From Magnaporthiopsis rhizophila (Eukaryota > Ascomycota > Sordariomycetes > Magnaporthales > Magnaporthaceae), in the NCBI GenBank assembly GCA_003049465.1, contig PYSS01000100.1, positions 80,146 to 144,145 on the forward strand: a DNA stretch of 64,000 nucleotides, given 5' to 3'. The position numbers and the translations under genes are program-made. This document shows positions 36,835 to 47,980 of the stretch, one piece after another. Every line of letters begins with the position of its first letter. Within the stretch, counting starts at the first letter, position 1. Under the pieces are notes generated by a model. The model saw nothing but the letters and a program-made list of their open reading frames with translations. It had not been told where the DNA came from and ran no database searches.

Positions 36835-39624
36835 TTAGGTCTTGATGGTCTGCGGTCGCGTTTGCCTGACAGCCGAGCCGCGGTGTACGGAAGGAATAGG
36901 CGGCAGCGCGCACGTCGGTGGAGGCATCGGCGGGGGACCGTCTACCAACTGCGGCATGCTGTGCCTGTTAAGCAGCGTCTTGGTGGCGTCCAGAGGGGCC
37001 CGCAGGTGTTGCGTCGACGTCGAGGCACGAGGTACCGCCGCCACCACGGTGTGCTCCAATGGTGGCTCCTCCTTCTGGGGCGGCAGTGGCGGCGAGTCCT
37101 TGGGCGGAGGGTGCGGGGCGGTCCTCCAGTCTACCGCATCAACATTTGTCGAGACAAGAGAACTGCTGCTGGACTGCATAGTGCTCGCAGACCTCGACAG
37201 GTCCATGCGCCGCGTGGACCGTGACTGATCCCACACGTCACCACCCGATACGACACGTGATGCCCGCAGCCTCGGCCTGTCTCCTGGCCCAGCTGCCGGC
37301 GTATCTAGCGTCTTGGTGGCGAGGGCGACGTGTTGCAGCGCCTGCGGCTTCCGTGACTCCGCGGCAGCAGGCCCCCGTTGCGGGAGGGAAATGTCTGATG
37401 ACCTTGCTCGCAAGCCTTGCGTGCTCACGCTTCTTCGGGGAGCATCGGCAAGCTTCAGCGTCATCGGCTGAACGCTGGCACGTCGGCTGCTCAAGCCTCC
37501 CTTCGCGGGCATTGCTGGCGCGATTCGTGCTTCAGCAGCTTGTTGGCCACACCCTTCGGCCATGTGGGGGGTGAGTGGATATTTCCGGTTGTGAACCCGC
37601 CCGGCCTCGTCAAACCGGCTCCTAAGTCCTTGGTAGCTGAATCGGGGCGATATTGGTGATGGCTGGTCGGCCACAATCGAAAGAGGCCTCGAGAACGCGC
37701 CGAGAGACGGGGGAGGAGGCCTCCTAGGGAAAGGTCTCGGTGGCGGGGCCAGTGCCGTCTTGGGCGGAGGCACCGGGGCCTCGTCTGCAGGGCCAGGGAT
37801 CTTCGTTGTCGAGACGCGCTTGCTGCCCAAATTTGGAATGCTAAAGTTGGGCGTGCTGAGCGGCCAAGACTCGTTCGCGTGGACAGCATCAGGCTGACAG
37901 TCGGATAGCGGACGAGGTGACCTGGAGGCGGTCGTAAAGCCGCTCATGCGGCTCATCGTACGCATAGACATCCTCCGGTCCAAAATAGACTTCACAGTTG
38001 GTCTGAGCTGCGCGTCAGGAGCGAACACCTCCGGGTGAGGGTTGCAAGGACCGTCGTCGAGATGGCTCGAGAAGCTTTCACGGGTTGGAGAGCAGGACGA
38101 TGACGACGACGAACATTCCGACGTCACAACGGTCCGTTGGCTCGACGAGACATAAGAAAGGCGATAAGACCCCTCTCTGAGGTAGTCGAGCTGCTGGCCA
38201 TCGTGCGAGGCGAGACTGTTGGTGGTGGACACGTCGTCGAACGACTGGTCGTGTGCGTCGTCCAGCTCGGGTGAGTCGAGCAGGATGTCAGGCATCTCAG
38301 GGGTTGCGGGAGTGACAGGTGTGGTGGATATGGTGGCGGGAGGCTCATGGCCCCACGCGAGCTGCTCAGGCGCGACGACGCGGGAGAAGCGCTCCGGGTC
38401 TCGGATGACCAGGGTTCGCTGGCTGGGCTGCCCACGCAGCTGCAGCACATTATCGTCAGCCTTGGGCTTGCCCGTCTCCGACAGCTTCTTTTTGCCGCCC
38501 AGGTGCTCGATCTCGCGGCGGAGCGTTGCTATCCACTGATCCATGTCCTCGGCGCTCTTGAAAACCATCAAAAAGGCAGAGGCGTTCCTCTTCTCGGGGC
38601 CACGGAAAGGCAGGCGTGAAAGCAGAGACCTGGAGTCAGCAGTCGAGGTCCCGTCTGGCTCCATGGCCGCCGACACCTGCACCACCCAGTGCCTGCCCGG
38701 GATGAGATCGCTGGCAAAGGCGGCAGAGTCCTTGCTCAACTGCAGAATCTTTTCAGGGAGCCGGTCGAACGAGCCCTCGCCGGCATACTGCAGGAGATAG
38801 CCTGAGGTGACCAAGACGTAGATCTTGGTGGTCCAGTCCGACCTGAGCGCTGCCACGCTTGACGTATTGCGCCGGTGCTTCCGCTTTGCCTTGTCACTCG
38901 CCATGTCCGACAAGGCGTCGGCCTCAGCCACGGGCGGTGGTGCCTGGCCGGCGCGGCTACCATTCAGGCGCAGAATGGTCTCCGCAGAGACAGCACATGC
39001 AGGCAGTTCAATGTGTCGAATGGCCTGAGGGTAGGCCTGGAAGAGCGGCGGAGGATCCCAGGTGGCCAAGGAGCCGCGACCTGGCTTCGCCGCCGGCGTG
39101 CTGGAGCCTTTGGACTTGGCACTGGCGATGCCCCTAGCCGACTTGGGGGCGGGAGCGGGCGACGAGCCTGACGCATCCGACGGCGGGGTTTGTTGCCGTT
39201 GCTGGCGTTGTTGTGGCTGTTGTTGGTGGTGGTAGTGATGGTGGTGGGAGGAGTCGGATCGGGTCCAGTGGCTGATCTCAGCCAGAGAGGCGCGGATACC
39301 TGCAGACCTAGGTAGCGACAGGTCCCGCAGCGATGAAGAGGTTAGATTGGTTAGCGGTGGTGATGTTGCTGTTGTTGCTATCGATGTGGTGGAGGCGGCG
39401 GCGGCGGAGCTCGCCAGGTCGAGGGAGCTCTTCTGCCTCCCAAAGATGTTGATGAGGCCGAGCCTCGACTCCCGACGGCGCATTCTGGTCGACTCTGCCC
39501 TCAGCGGGACTCGATTGTCGTGTTCGCGGGCGAGGTCGAGCTCGGGTGGGCGTTGTCTCCGGGAATGGAGGGAACCGTTTTGAAGAGGGACAAGGGCGGG
39601 AGCGTCGAGACTGGGTTCAGCCAT
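36835..39624 (-). CDS. PH-domain protein, otherwise disordered
   Basis: Single-exon 929-residue protein, start ATG 39624. A pleckstrin-homology domain lies at about residues 258-378. It opens near WTTKIYVLVTSGYLLQYAG and ends with the typical helix containing FKSAEDMDQWIATLRREI. A split between strands is filled by an inserted loop carrying SRSLLSRLPFRGPEKR. PH domains bind phosphoinositides or proteins, so a membrane-associated signalling or polarity role is plausible, but the specific function is unknown to me. The remainder is Ser/Pro-rich and predicted disordered, with a His/Gln stretch at about residues 128-145 and proline motifs such as PVPPPKTALAPPPRP and PPPMPPPTCALPP that could bind SH3 domains. 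Absence of introns in a gene this long is unusual here but not suspicious. Confidence 0.85.
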   Translation of the reverse strand: MAEPSLDAPALVPLQNGSLHSRRQRPPELDLAREHDNRVPLRAESTRMRRRESRLGLINIFGRQKSSLDLASSAAAASTTSIATTATSPPLTNLTSSSLRDLSLPRSAGIRASLAEISHWTRSDSSHHHHYHHQQQPQQRQQRQQTPPSDASGSSPAPAPKSARGIASAKSKGSSTPAAKPGRGSLATWDPPPLFQAYPQAIRHIELPACAVSAETILRLNGSRAGQAPPPVAEADALSDMASDKAKRKHRRNTSSVAALRSDWTTKIYVLVTSGYLLQYAGEGSFDRLPEKILQLSKDSAAFASDLIPGRHWVVQVSAAMEPDGTSTADSRSLLSRLPFRGPEKRNASAFLMVFKSAEDMDQWIATLRREIEHLGGKKKLSETGKPKADDNVLQLRGQPSQRTLVIRDPERFSRVVAPEQLAWGHEPPATISTTPVTPATPEMPDILLDSPELDDAHDQSFDDVSTTNSLASHDGQQLDYLREGSYRLSYVSSSQRTVVTSECSSSSSSCSPTRESFSSHLDDGPCNPHPEVFAPDAQLRPTVKSILDRRMSMRTMSRMSGFTTASRSPRPLSDCQPDAVHANESWPLSTPNFSIPNLGSKRVSTTKIPGPADEAPVPPPKTALAPPPRPFPRRPPPPSLGAFSRPLSIVADQPSPISPRFSYQGLRSRFDEAGRVHNRKYPLTPHMAEGCGQQAAEARIAPAMPAKGGLSSRRASVQPMTLKLADAPRRSVSTQGLRARSSDISLPQRGPAAAESRKPQALQHVALATKTLDTPAAGPGDRPRLRASRVVSGGDVWDQSRSTRRMDLSRSASTMQSSSSSLVSTNVDAVDWRTAPHPPPKDSPPLPPQKEEPPLEHTVVAAVPRASTSTQHLRAPLDATKTLLNRHSMPQLVDGPPPMPPPTCALPPIPSVHRGSAVRQTRPQTIKT

Positions 39625-42600
39625 GTTTTAAGATGCACGCGGGCGGGTGAGGGATGGTCCTGCTTGGCCCTGGCGCAGCGCGTCACACCAGGAGGAGTAT
39701 GGACAAAAAGCGCCAGCAGGGGTAGGTTTGGGCCAGGAATTTGGGGCGAGTTGGGGGGGCACCAAAAGCATGCGTAAAAACGTGGCCTGGGGGGATCAAC
39801 GTCCCCATCCGTCGGCCGATTCAGGTGCGATCTTGTGTTTGCAGAGCGCGCGGACTGCCGAGTGGGAGTGGGTGCGAAGCTCCGGCCGAGCTGGCGGGGG
39901 TATGGAGGGCAAGGATGATGATGATAACGATGCTTTCTGGCGCAGGATGGAACCGAGGACGAAGGGCAGCAGTGTCGTGACGGTCCCTTCCCGCCGGTTT
40001 GTGCACAAGCGCGGCACGGGCTGTGTGCTCGACCACAGGATCCAGATCCGATTCCGAAGCCCTCACCCTCCAGAGGCGTGTAGAATGCCAAAGCGACGGT
40101 TGGGAGTGATCAGGACGGCGTGTCCTGTGTGTCTTGCGTCTTGTGCCCGTTGGGCCAGTTTGTGCCGCCGGCCCTTGAAAGCACTCAATGAGACGAAACA
40201 AAAATGGGAGCGAGCGGCAGAGGCGCCGTGCCAGGGCGAGGAGGCGCGAGTAAAGTCACACACACCACACCACACCTCCTCTTCGCATTCCAGGTCGCAG
40301 ACAAGATCCCACCCTACCGTGATAGGGTATGATTGCGTTGTTGGAGCGAAAGAATGAGAGCAGACAACGCGGGGGCCGCCGGCAGGGGTGAGTGGTGCCA
40401 GGAACGCTCCGAATTCAGCAGATGGTTACCACCCGGGAGATGGTGGTCGCAGAGAAACCTTTTTGACTCCGAGGCAGTGGAAAGGGGCGGGAAATAAGGC
40501 CGAGGATGCAAAAAGAAGCAATCGCAAGGACGCGCGCGCGGAGAGGGCAGGAGCAACCTCGGCGGCTGGGTGATATAGGTGTAGGGACGAGAGCTTCAGC
40601 ACGCCACGCCTACCTCCATTCTCTCGATCGTTCTTATTCATTCCGTTTATTTACTGGTTTATTTACTTTTATTATTGTTCTCCCCTGGTCATTAGCTGAC
40701 GGCTGCTGTAGGCTGTAGCGTCGCACAGCATGGGCTGGCCGAGGCGCCCAACGGTGGTCGAGTCTCTGGCGCTATGTCCTCTTTTGTGCCCGTCACATTT
40801 GATCGCCATAATAGTAACAATGCAACCAAAATCACGACGTGCATGTCCAGTCCCAACCGAAATGCCTGGTCCAAACAAACACAGCCAAAGATGGGGCTCG
40901 GAGACGTCAGTCTCCTGTTTTGGGCCAATCCAGTCCCATCCAGCCCTTCCGACCGCCTGCAGAGCAACCGAAACAGAGGAGAGGGGTCCCGCCCAAAAAC
41001 CTGGACCAATCCAGAATGGGGGGCGTGAATGGGGCCATCATCTGGGGAGCGCAGGGGGTGTCACGGTGCCTGCAGCGTCTGTGCTTGTGCATATATGAAG
41101 GGAGTTTTATTTCTTTTATTTCTTCTCCTGTTTTTTTCTTCAGCTCCCTAATCTTCGGTCCTTGCTTTTTTTTTTTGTTTTTTTTTTTTTTTCCTGCGCT
41201 GCCAGCAACTGCCTGTTTCCGTGGAAGCCGGTCGAGGTGGATCGAGTGCAGGTCAGAAAGCGCCCGACTTTTCCAGGTGGGGTACCTCTTATGATGGATC
41301 CAACCCAGGCATGTGCAGTCCTTGCACAGAGTGCACAGTTGGGGTGTGCGCTACACATGGAGATTCTCTGTGAGTTGCAGCAAACCAGACGACCTCGGCT
41401 GACAAAAAGGCGGAAATAAACGCGAAGCAAAAAATTTACATGGGCTGTCGCATCGTGACCCCTGTCCGTTCATCACTTGATCCATCATCATAACACAGTG
41501 ACACAACATTGATCGCTCCAGGGGCCTCCCCCTCGCCCCCTGCCGAAGACTTGGGCAGGCCTCCACCCCAGCCACGACAGGGAAGTCGCCGAGAACAGTC
41601 CGTCATCGTCCTCGCCGAGCCGAAGAAGGCTGGCACGCTGGCGATAGGCATCACCTAGCGAGGCTCGTTAGATTCTTTGGTGCTTTTAATAGAACAATCA
41701 ACAAATAGTACATACCAACTAGCGCATTCCCCTGGAACTAACACCCGCCCCTTTTTCTTGGTAGAAAAGCGAATGAGCGCCCTCAATCACCGCCAGCCAC
41801 CAGAGCTTTCTGTTCTTCCAAAAGTTCCGCGCCAAATGGCCAACTTTCTTCCCGGTCTTGTTTTTTTTTTTTTTTTTTTTTTTCTCTCTCTCTCCTGTTC
41901 TCCCTCTAGGTACCTACCCCGCTGTGACTCGATACGATTTCTTTGCTTCTTTTGGTAGCAGCATGTTACTGCAACAGTTGGAACCGCAGATCACAGGCAC
42001 CGCCACCAACTCCGTAATCCGCCACAAGCCCGATGGATGGGATGGAACAGAGTCACAGCCTCCACCCGCATGGTCCCTTGAAAGCGGCGGGAATGCGGCA
42101 ATGGGGTTGTTGGTTATCATTCCATTCACTTTCACATGCCTGTCCGTCATAAGCATGGCGGCATACGAGCTGGACGGACGACCGCGTGCGCCTTTTGCGG
42201 TAATTCAGCGGTCGACGCCCAAAAAGCCCACTAGCTAGTGTTCAGGGGGATTCCTTGTGATTTCTTTTTACAGGGGAGGACCGTGGCCTGACCAAGGCTA
42301 GAATAGGCAATGGAGGAAGGCCTGGCCTTCGAGGCTAGCCAGGGCACAAACCCCAGGAGAGCACTCGCGGGGAATAAAGCCGGACCTAAGCGGAAACGAC
42401 AAAGACACATCCCAGGTTTTGGGTCGAAGGCGCTCAGATGTTCCCTCTTCTCGCCCTCTGGGGTCCAAGTCCACCACCATGCATGGACCAGATGAGAAGA
42501 TGCATCCCTCTGCAGCATCCCTGAACCTGCAGATGCTTTTGATTTGGACGAGAACTTTCTTGGTAAACTGTTGGTGCCGACGTGTCCAGATGCACAGTTA

Positions 42601-45600
42601 AATGAGGCATGGCATGTGATGTGCCTCTGGTCTCTCCATTACTGTGGTCGCTTACATTGCTGCCGCTGCTCCCGGGTGATGCCGTCTCGCAGTCGAACCA
42701 CCATGTCGGAACCTTGTGAGCCATTGCATTTCAAACTCCCCGCCACGGTACTCCTTGGCGCGATTGATCAGCGCTCCCATTCCCGCCTTCTCAGAAGTCA
42801 TTTTCCGCCGTTCTTGCTTCGCCAACCTCTCCATCCGCCCAACAATACAAAGCTGTGCCAACAGCCTTTGAGAGGTTGGGTGTCTACGCCTACGCGTACA
42901 TCTTTGTGGCGATCCGTCGTTCCAGTCCGGCCCCTCCTGCACTCCCCTGGGCACAGACTTTTGGCCGGTGTTGCAGGGCCGTATGTAGAGCGTTCGACGC
43001 CAAACGAAACCCTTCGTCCCTTGTGTTGTGTCATGTTTCGTCTACGCAGCCTTCCGTTGGTCTGGAAGGATGTCGGCAAAGTGCAGGCCAGCCACCCAGA
43101 CCAGCGTGCGAAAAAGAAGAAGAAGGAAAAGCAAAGCACAGACAGCGACGACCAAGGAATCCGTACCGCCAGCACCTTTAGCTGATACTTGGCAGCAGCA
43201 GCTAATGCATGCCCTCGTGCTACCTCGGCTTGCCTCCACAGGATACTACCAGATGTACGGCCATTCCTTTGCTGTCACACCATTATTCCTATCGTCGGCT
43301 TAGCACTTGGGGTGCATTCTCTTACAAATTCCGAAATAGCTGTGCTGTAAGAGATGGGAAGCCCAGGAAGGCGAAAGAAAAAGACCAAAAGTGCCTCCGT
43401 TCTAACAACGCAGAAACAACTTTCAGGCTTCCCAGGCTCTTGCTTCGTTTGTTTTATCTTCCCCCTGTCCATGGCCCCAGGAGCCTGGCGATCCATAGGC
43501 TGCGCGGGGGACCAACCAACCGCGGTTGCAGGCTTCGCGCTGGCTGGCCCACAGAGGCAACCTCCGAGTGGCGTGGGGGCGGTAGTGAGGGCTCCATTTT
43601 CTCCGTTCCTGCAGTAGCACGGAGCCCGCGGCTCCTGTATGCATGCTACTGCTGGTTGGCCACGGCCCGGACTCCGGTATGTAGGTAGGTAGTGCCAGAA
43701 CCGCCGCCGTGGCACCCACACGTTTCCGTGCAGGTCTAGCTGACCGCGCAAAGGGTGGTGGTGCTGCCCGCTACATTTACGAGCTGTACAATACGAAGAA
43801 AAAGAACCCCGCGCGCAATCCCGTCCGAGCCAGCGGCTTCGAAACGGTTGGCAGCCGTGCTCGCGGTAGCAGGGATGCGAGTGTCTCGACCATCGGATCG
43901 GCGCCACATACCCGTTCGGGCCATTGTCGGACCAATATTCGCTCTAGAATGGAAGCTAGCACCAGCACCAGCACACCCGAGCCCGGGCCGGGCGTAATGG
44001 TGGAAGGGTATACGCCGTTGGAAGCAGGCTCTTGCGATGCCGTGCTTTTCCATCGGGTGCGTGCGTAGCGTGGGCATCTGCTTATGGATGTCTAGGTAAG
44101 CAACTTGTTAGATATGCGAGCGGCGTGGTGTAGCGAGGGTCGGGCGTTTTTCTTGTTCATCCTGCTGCTGCAAGTCCCCGTCCTTGGAACCAGCCCGTCC
44201 GCTGCATTAACTCGGCCGTGCCACGGTCACGGCCACCTTTTCGTTCTGCGTGGCCGTCCGCGCATGAGATCCTAGCCGAGCCGGGTTTAATACGGGATCC
44301 TTCCCGTCAACCATTGATCACGCTCTTCCGCAAGAGCTCGTGTTTGTTGATGCCGTACAACTAGACAGCAATAGACGCATCTGGGCCGGCCGCCTGGTTA
44401 TAAGGCCGAACTCCAGGCAACCCCGGAATTCCGAGGCAGCTAGTATTAACTTGTTCTGGGAATGGACATAATTAATGCGGCAGAATTTCCTTGCAAACTG
44501 ACGAGATACAGTAGCTGTCCCTTGGCATTAGCGGGCGTCTCTGCGTGATCGGTTCTAGATGGCAAGGGGGTATGGCACCTCGATTGCCCCCATCCTTATC
44601 GCTCCTTATTCTTTGAAGCTGGCTGCCTGTCGGTTAAGCACGGGCCATGAATGAAGTCATCCGCCCGTGGGGCGGCACAGCTTCCCCAAGCTCCCCAGCT
44701 CCCCCACTTTCCCGCTGGTTATGTCACCAGACCACCTGAACCTTCTGCCCATTGATCCCATTTGAATGCCTCAACTTCTGCCGCATTCGGGGTTCATTCC
44801 ATGCAAAAGCAACAGCATAAGACAAGTGCCAACCAATTTTCCTGGCCGCTTTAGTCGAGGGAAACAGGCGGGGCGCATCAGCTGGTCGTTGGTCGTGCCA
44901 CTCTCGTGCCGGAGGGCAGGAACAGTTAGGTGTTTGTGCTGCTATTCACTTGGCCGATCATACCACCAATGCGGCCTTTCCTCCTGATTCCGCAAACGAC
45001 AACGCAACTCAGCCCGTGAAATCGGACATTTGGAGTCCGGCGTGACCCAGCAGACCGGACGCATTCGTGCATCCCCTGCTCATTTTGGCGTGCTGGCGTC
45101 CACCTTTTTACGTGCCTTGTACTGGGTGACTGGGTAGATACTTTGCATCCTCAGTTCCACTACGGTGCCTCGCGTCCAATACACATCAGAAGCGCCTATC
45201 GCCATCTCGATGGGTCAACTTGCCCGCACGTGAACGCACACGCCGGATCGTCGAAGCCCGTTCTCGGCGCTCGCTCTTTTCATCTTGACCTTCTTGACTC
45301 ACTGTATATGGCTCGTTACTCCAAGGCCCAGCAGACGCCCCAACAACGCAGCTTTCCGCCACCTTCGGCACAGCCGGCCTCTCAAACCCTCGCTTGCGGG
45401 TGCTTGATGGCCTGTGCCACGAGCCCAGTACTGTCAGCTGCTTCACGCCTTCCGACCCGGCGACACCAGTGGGATTGAAGCGACCGAGACATCTGGCCTT
45501 GGCGTGTCGTAATCGATCAATAAAAGAAGGAGCCATCCTCTAGCACATTGGCGTCTGGGTAGTGAAGGTAGCACAACAGGCAACTGAAGAACGTGGACCC

Positions 45601-45812
45601 TCAACAGCCACATACGGATGAAGCCTTGGTCCAACTGACATCACCTACCATACCACCATATTCCACCAACGCCATTCACGCACGCCGTTTCACTGCAGCT
45701 TCTACCCCGACTTGTCCAGACACAGCCTGGACTGCCCGACATTCCAACGCGATCTACCAGGCACAGTCAACTCACCGAACAGACAGTCGGGTCCCATCCA
45801 AGTCTACCAGCC
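39625..45812. other. 6.2-kb gene-free region with pyrimidine-rich and T-run segments
   Basis: The longest gap in the window lies between two genes read outward. Long frames exist on both strands (for example 42544-43185 plus and 43275-43907 minus) but have biased, family-free composition and no coherent splice partners. Pyrimidine-rich stretches occur at about 41097-41202 and 41861-41911, the latter with 23 T at 41861-41883. A GTAGGTAGGTAG copy of the tetranucleotide motif lies near 43681-43692. No tRNA B box or transposon ends were recognised. An unannotated non-coding RNA or a fast-evolving small gene cannot be excluded. Confidence 0.5.
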
Positions 45813-47172
45813 ATGTCAACGCCGGCCGGCTCCGAAGACGCGCCTCCGCCGCAGCGCAACACACCGTCGCCCTCGCCCCGACCGAGCGGCTCGCTGCAGG
45901 CTGCTGCAGCTATGAATGCGGGACTTCAGCATGAGACCTCCAGAGGTATGCCTGTCCGGATCCTTTCCCTTTCCTCCCTCCATTTTGTTGATAACCTCGA
46001 CTGGGTGCCTGCGTATTAGCACTGCTGCCTGGATTCCCTCGTATTACCCATAGAACTATACGGGCGCGCTGCCAATGCTGACCAGACCAAGGCCCTCAAA
46101 ACACAGTGTCTCCGAGTGGCTCCTTGCAACGGAACATGGTGACGTCTCACCATAGTCGGCGGCGTTCGTCGGTGCTCATGAATCTGCAGCTCAATGATCC
46201 GAACGTCCCTGGCCCTGGTGAAATGATCACGGACTCGCACAACGGCACCGGATACCACTCCACAAGCCCCCAGCCCATGTCGGGCTCGCCACGGTCACCC
46301 ATGATTCTCGGCCGCGATCCTCTGCGCCAGCATGGCCGTGCTCCCAGCCTAGGCGAGATCCACCAAGAGTTCGAGGCCGAGACGGAGGGTCATGTAGTAA
46401 GTGATGCAATGAGCCGCGTCAGCAAGCCATGAGACTTGAACAAGGAGAGTGGAAAACAGCTGACGGTCCTTCGGGTGGTTGCAGAACCGTCTGCTCCAGA
46501 TAATCTCACAGCAGCAGCTCCAGCTCCAGCAGCTCCAGGCCCAGGTCAGCGGCGGCCAGTCGCCCGTCACGGGTGATGAGCCTTCGGCAAGCTCCGCTGC
46601 TCCTGCTCCCGCTAGCTCGGGCCCGTCGTCGGCGATCCCGGGCCTGACGCCCTCCAGCTCGCTGCCGCGGTCGCCCATGCAACCGCGCAGCTCCTTCGAT
46701 CTGGCGCGCGACCTCCAGCAGCGACGGTCTAGAACACCAAGCCGCACCGCGTCACCAAGGCTGCGTTCCACTTCCATCAGCGGCGACAGCGGAGTCGTCG
46801 GCGAACCCCTGGGCCTCGCCGGCCGTGACGAGAGCGCCTTCTACCAGGCCGAGACCCAGATGCTCACCCGCGAGAACCAGATGCTCCGCCACCGGATCCG
46901 TGACCTGGGTATGTAGTAGTTTCGCGTCAAAGCATTTGCCCCGCGTGTATACGTACCTATGTATTCCTGCTAACATGAGCGGACGACTGGAATCAGAGCG
47001 GCAACTCACAGAGTTGGGTGCTACCAGCCCGACCGCCGCCGTCACACATGAGCCGTTCCAGCACTCCAATCTCACTCGCTCGACCTCGGTCTCGGGCGAG
47101 CATGTCCCTGCGACGGAGACTGAGAAGGATGCCCCTGCGACCGAGTCCCAGAAGCCAGAGAAGCCAGAGTGA
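45813..47172 (+). CDS. Unrecognised protein with C-terminal coiled coil
   Basis: Four exons, 45813-45945, 46107-46396, 46485-46908 and 46997-47172, give 340 residues. Introns are GTATGC..CACAG, GTAAGT..TGCAG and GTATGT..ATCAG. Branch sites GCTGAC, GCTGAC and GCTAAC are each visible, and all three joins keep frame. Residues about 1-45 are Ser/Pro-rich. Residues about 45-140 contain RRRSSVLMNLQLND. NRLLQIISQQQLQLQQLQAQ forms a Gln/Leu helix near residues 142-161. A Ser-rich stretch follows. Near residue 275 the sequence ENQMLRHRIRDL joins across the last intron to ERQLTELG, a continuous leucine-spaced coiled coil. That continuity supports the splice model. I cannot name the family; several RxxS motifs could be kinase targets. 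Function unknown. Confidence 0.78.
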
Positions 47173-47980
47173 TTGGGGATAGATTCGAAGTAGCTCAAAG
47201 GTCATTCCTTTCATGACGTGCATGTTGTTGTGGGAGTCTTTTTTTTTTTTTTTTTTTTTTTTTTTTCCCCCAGGTCGGGCGGGCGTTTGGACTCGATTTC
47301 GGGTCGAAGCGAGGCATGTACGTCAAAAACCGACATGGCAGAGACAGAGGCCGGCAGCCCCTTGTACAGCATTCATCTCATCTGGGCGTTATCTTTTCTT
47401 GGGGACGTTTCTTTCCGAGTATGATTAAAGGACCATGGATGGTGCCACTGTTCCCCGCATGGCTGTCATGGCCATGTGTAAGGAATAAGATTTTGCTTTT
47501 TTTCACTTTTTATTTTAATATACGAGGCGTCCTCACCCGGCCGCCAGGTCAAAGCAATGGGTTCATCGTCTGTGCTTTGTCCAATGACTCAAATAGGGCT
47601 CAATGTGACAGCTGCGTCGCAACCTAGTAAAGTTTAAGGGGGATGCGCGTGCGCGCCTCTCTGGATTTTTTTTATACTCGACGATATCGAGTTACTAAGA
47701 TCAAGCTAAGTATGTACCCCTATTGCGGTGTGAGAATGGGAGAGTTGGAAGAATCCAGGTGTCCTCCTATTTTTTTTCTTTGCCTTTTCCAAAAGGTACT
47801 AAGGGCCCCTTTAGCGCCGAGCGTGTTAAAGAAAAAAAAAATCATGTAAACGTCCAGAGAAAATAAAAAGATACAAAAAATGCCAAGAAGATATCGTTAA
47901 TAAGCCACTAAGGCAGCATGAAATTATGGATAGAGGGAGAAGAGGGATTTAACGACGTGGAACCGGCCATGCGAACTTGC
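47173..47980. other. Convergent 3' spacer with a 28-T run
   Basis: Non-coding region between two convergent genes. A run of 28 T occupies 47239-47266, some 67 nt after the upstream stop codon. No gene seen. Confidence 0.6.

Noticed and set aside
42544..43185. 213-codon plus-strand frame in the gene desert
   Set aside because: No family features, erratic Cys/His/Arg composition, no splice partners, and overlapping frames of similar length on the other strand.
43275..43907. 210-codon minus-strand frame
   Set aside because: Composition looks like translated non-coding GC-rich DNA; no motif or coherent start context.
44801..44815. GGGGTTCATTCC as a tRNA B box
   Set aside because: It departs from the GGTTCGANTCC consensus and no A box or cloverleaf can be drawn around it.
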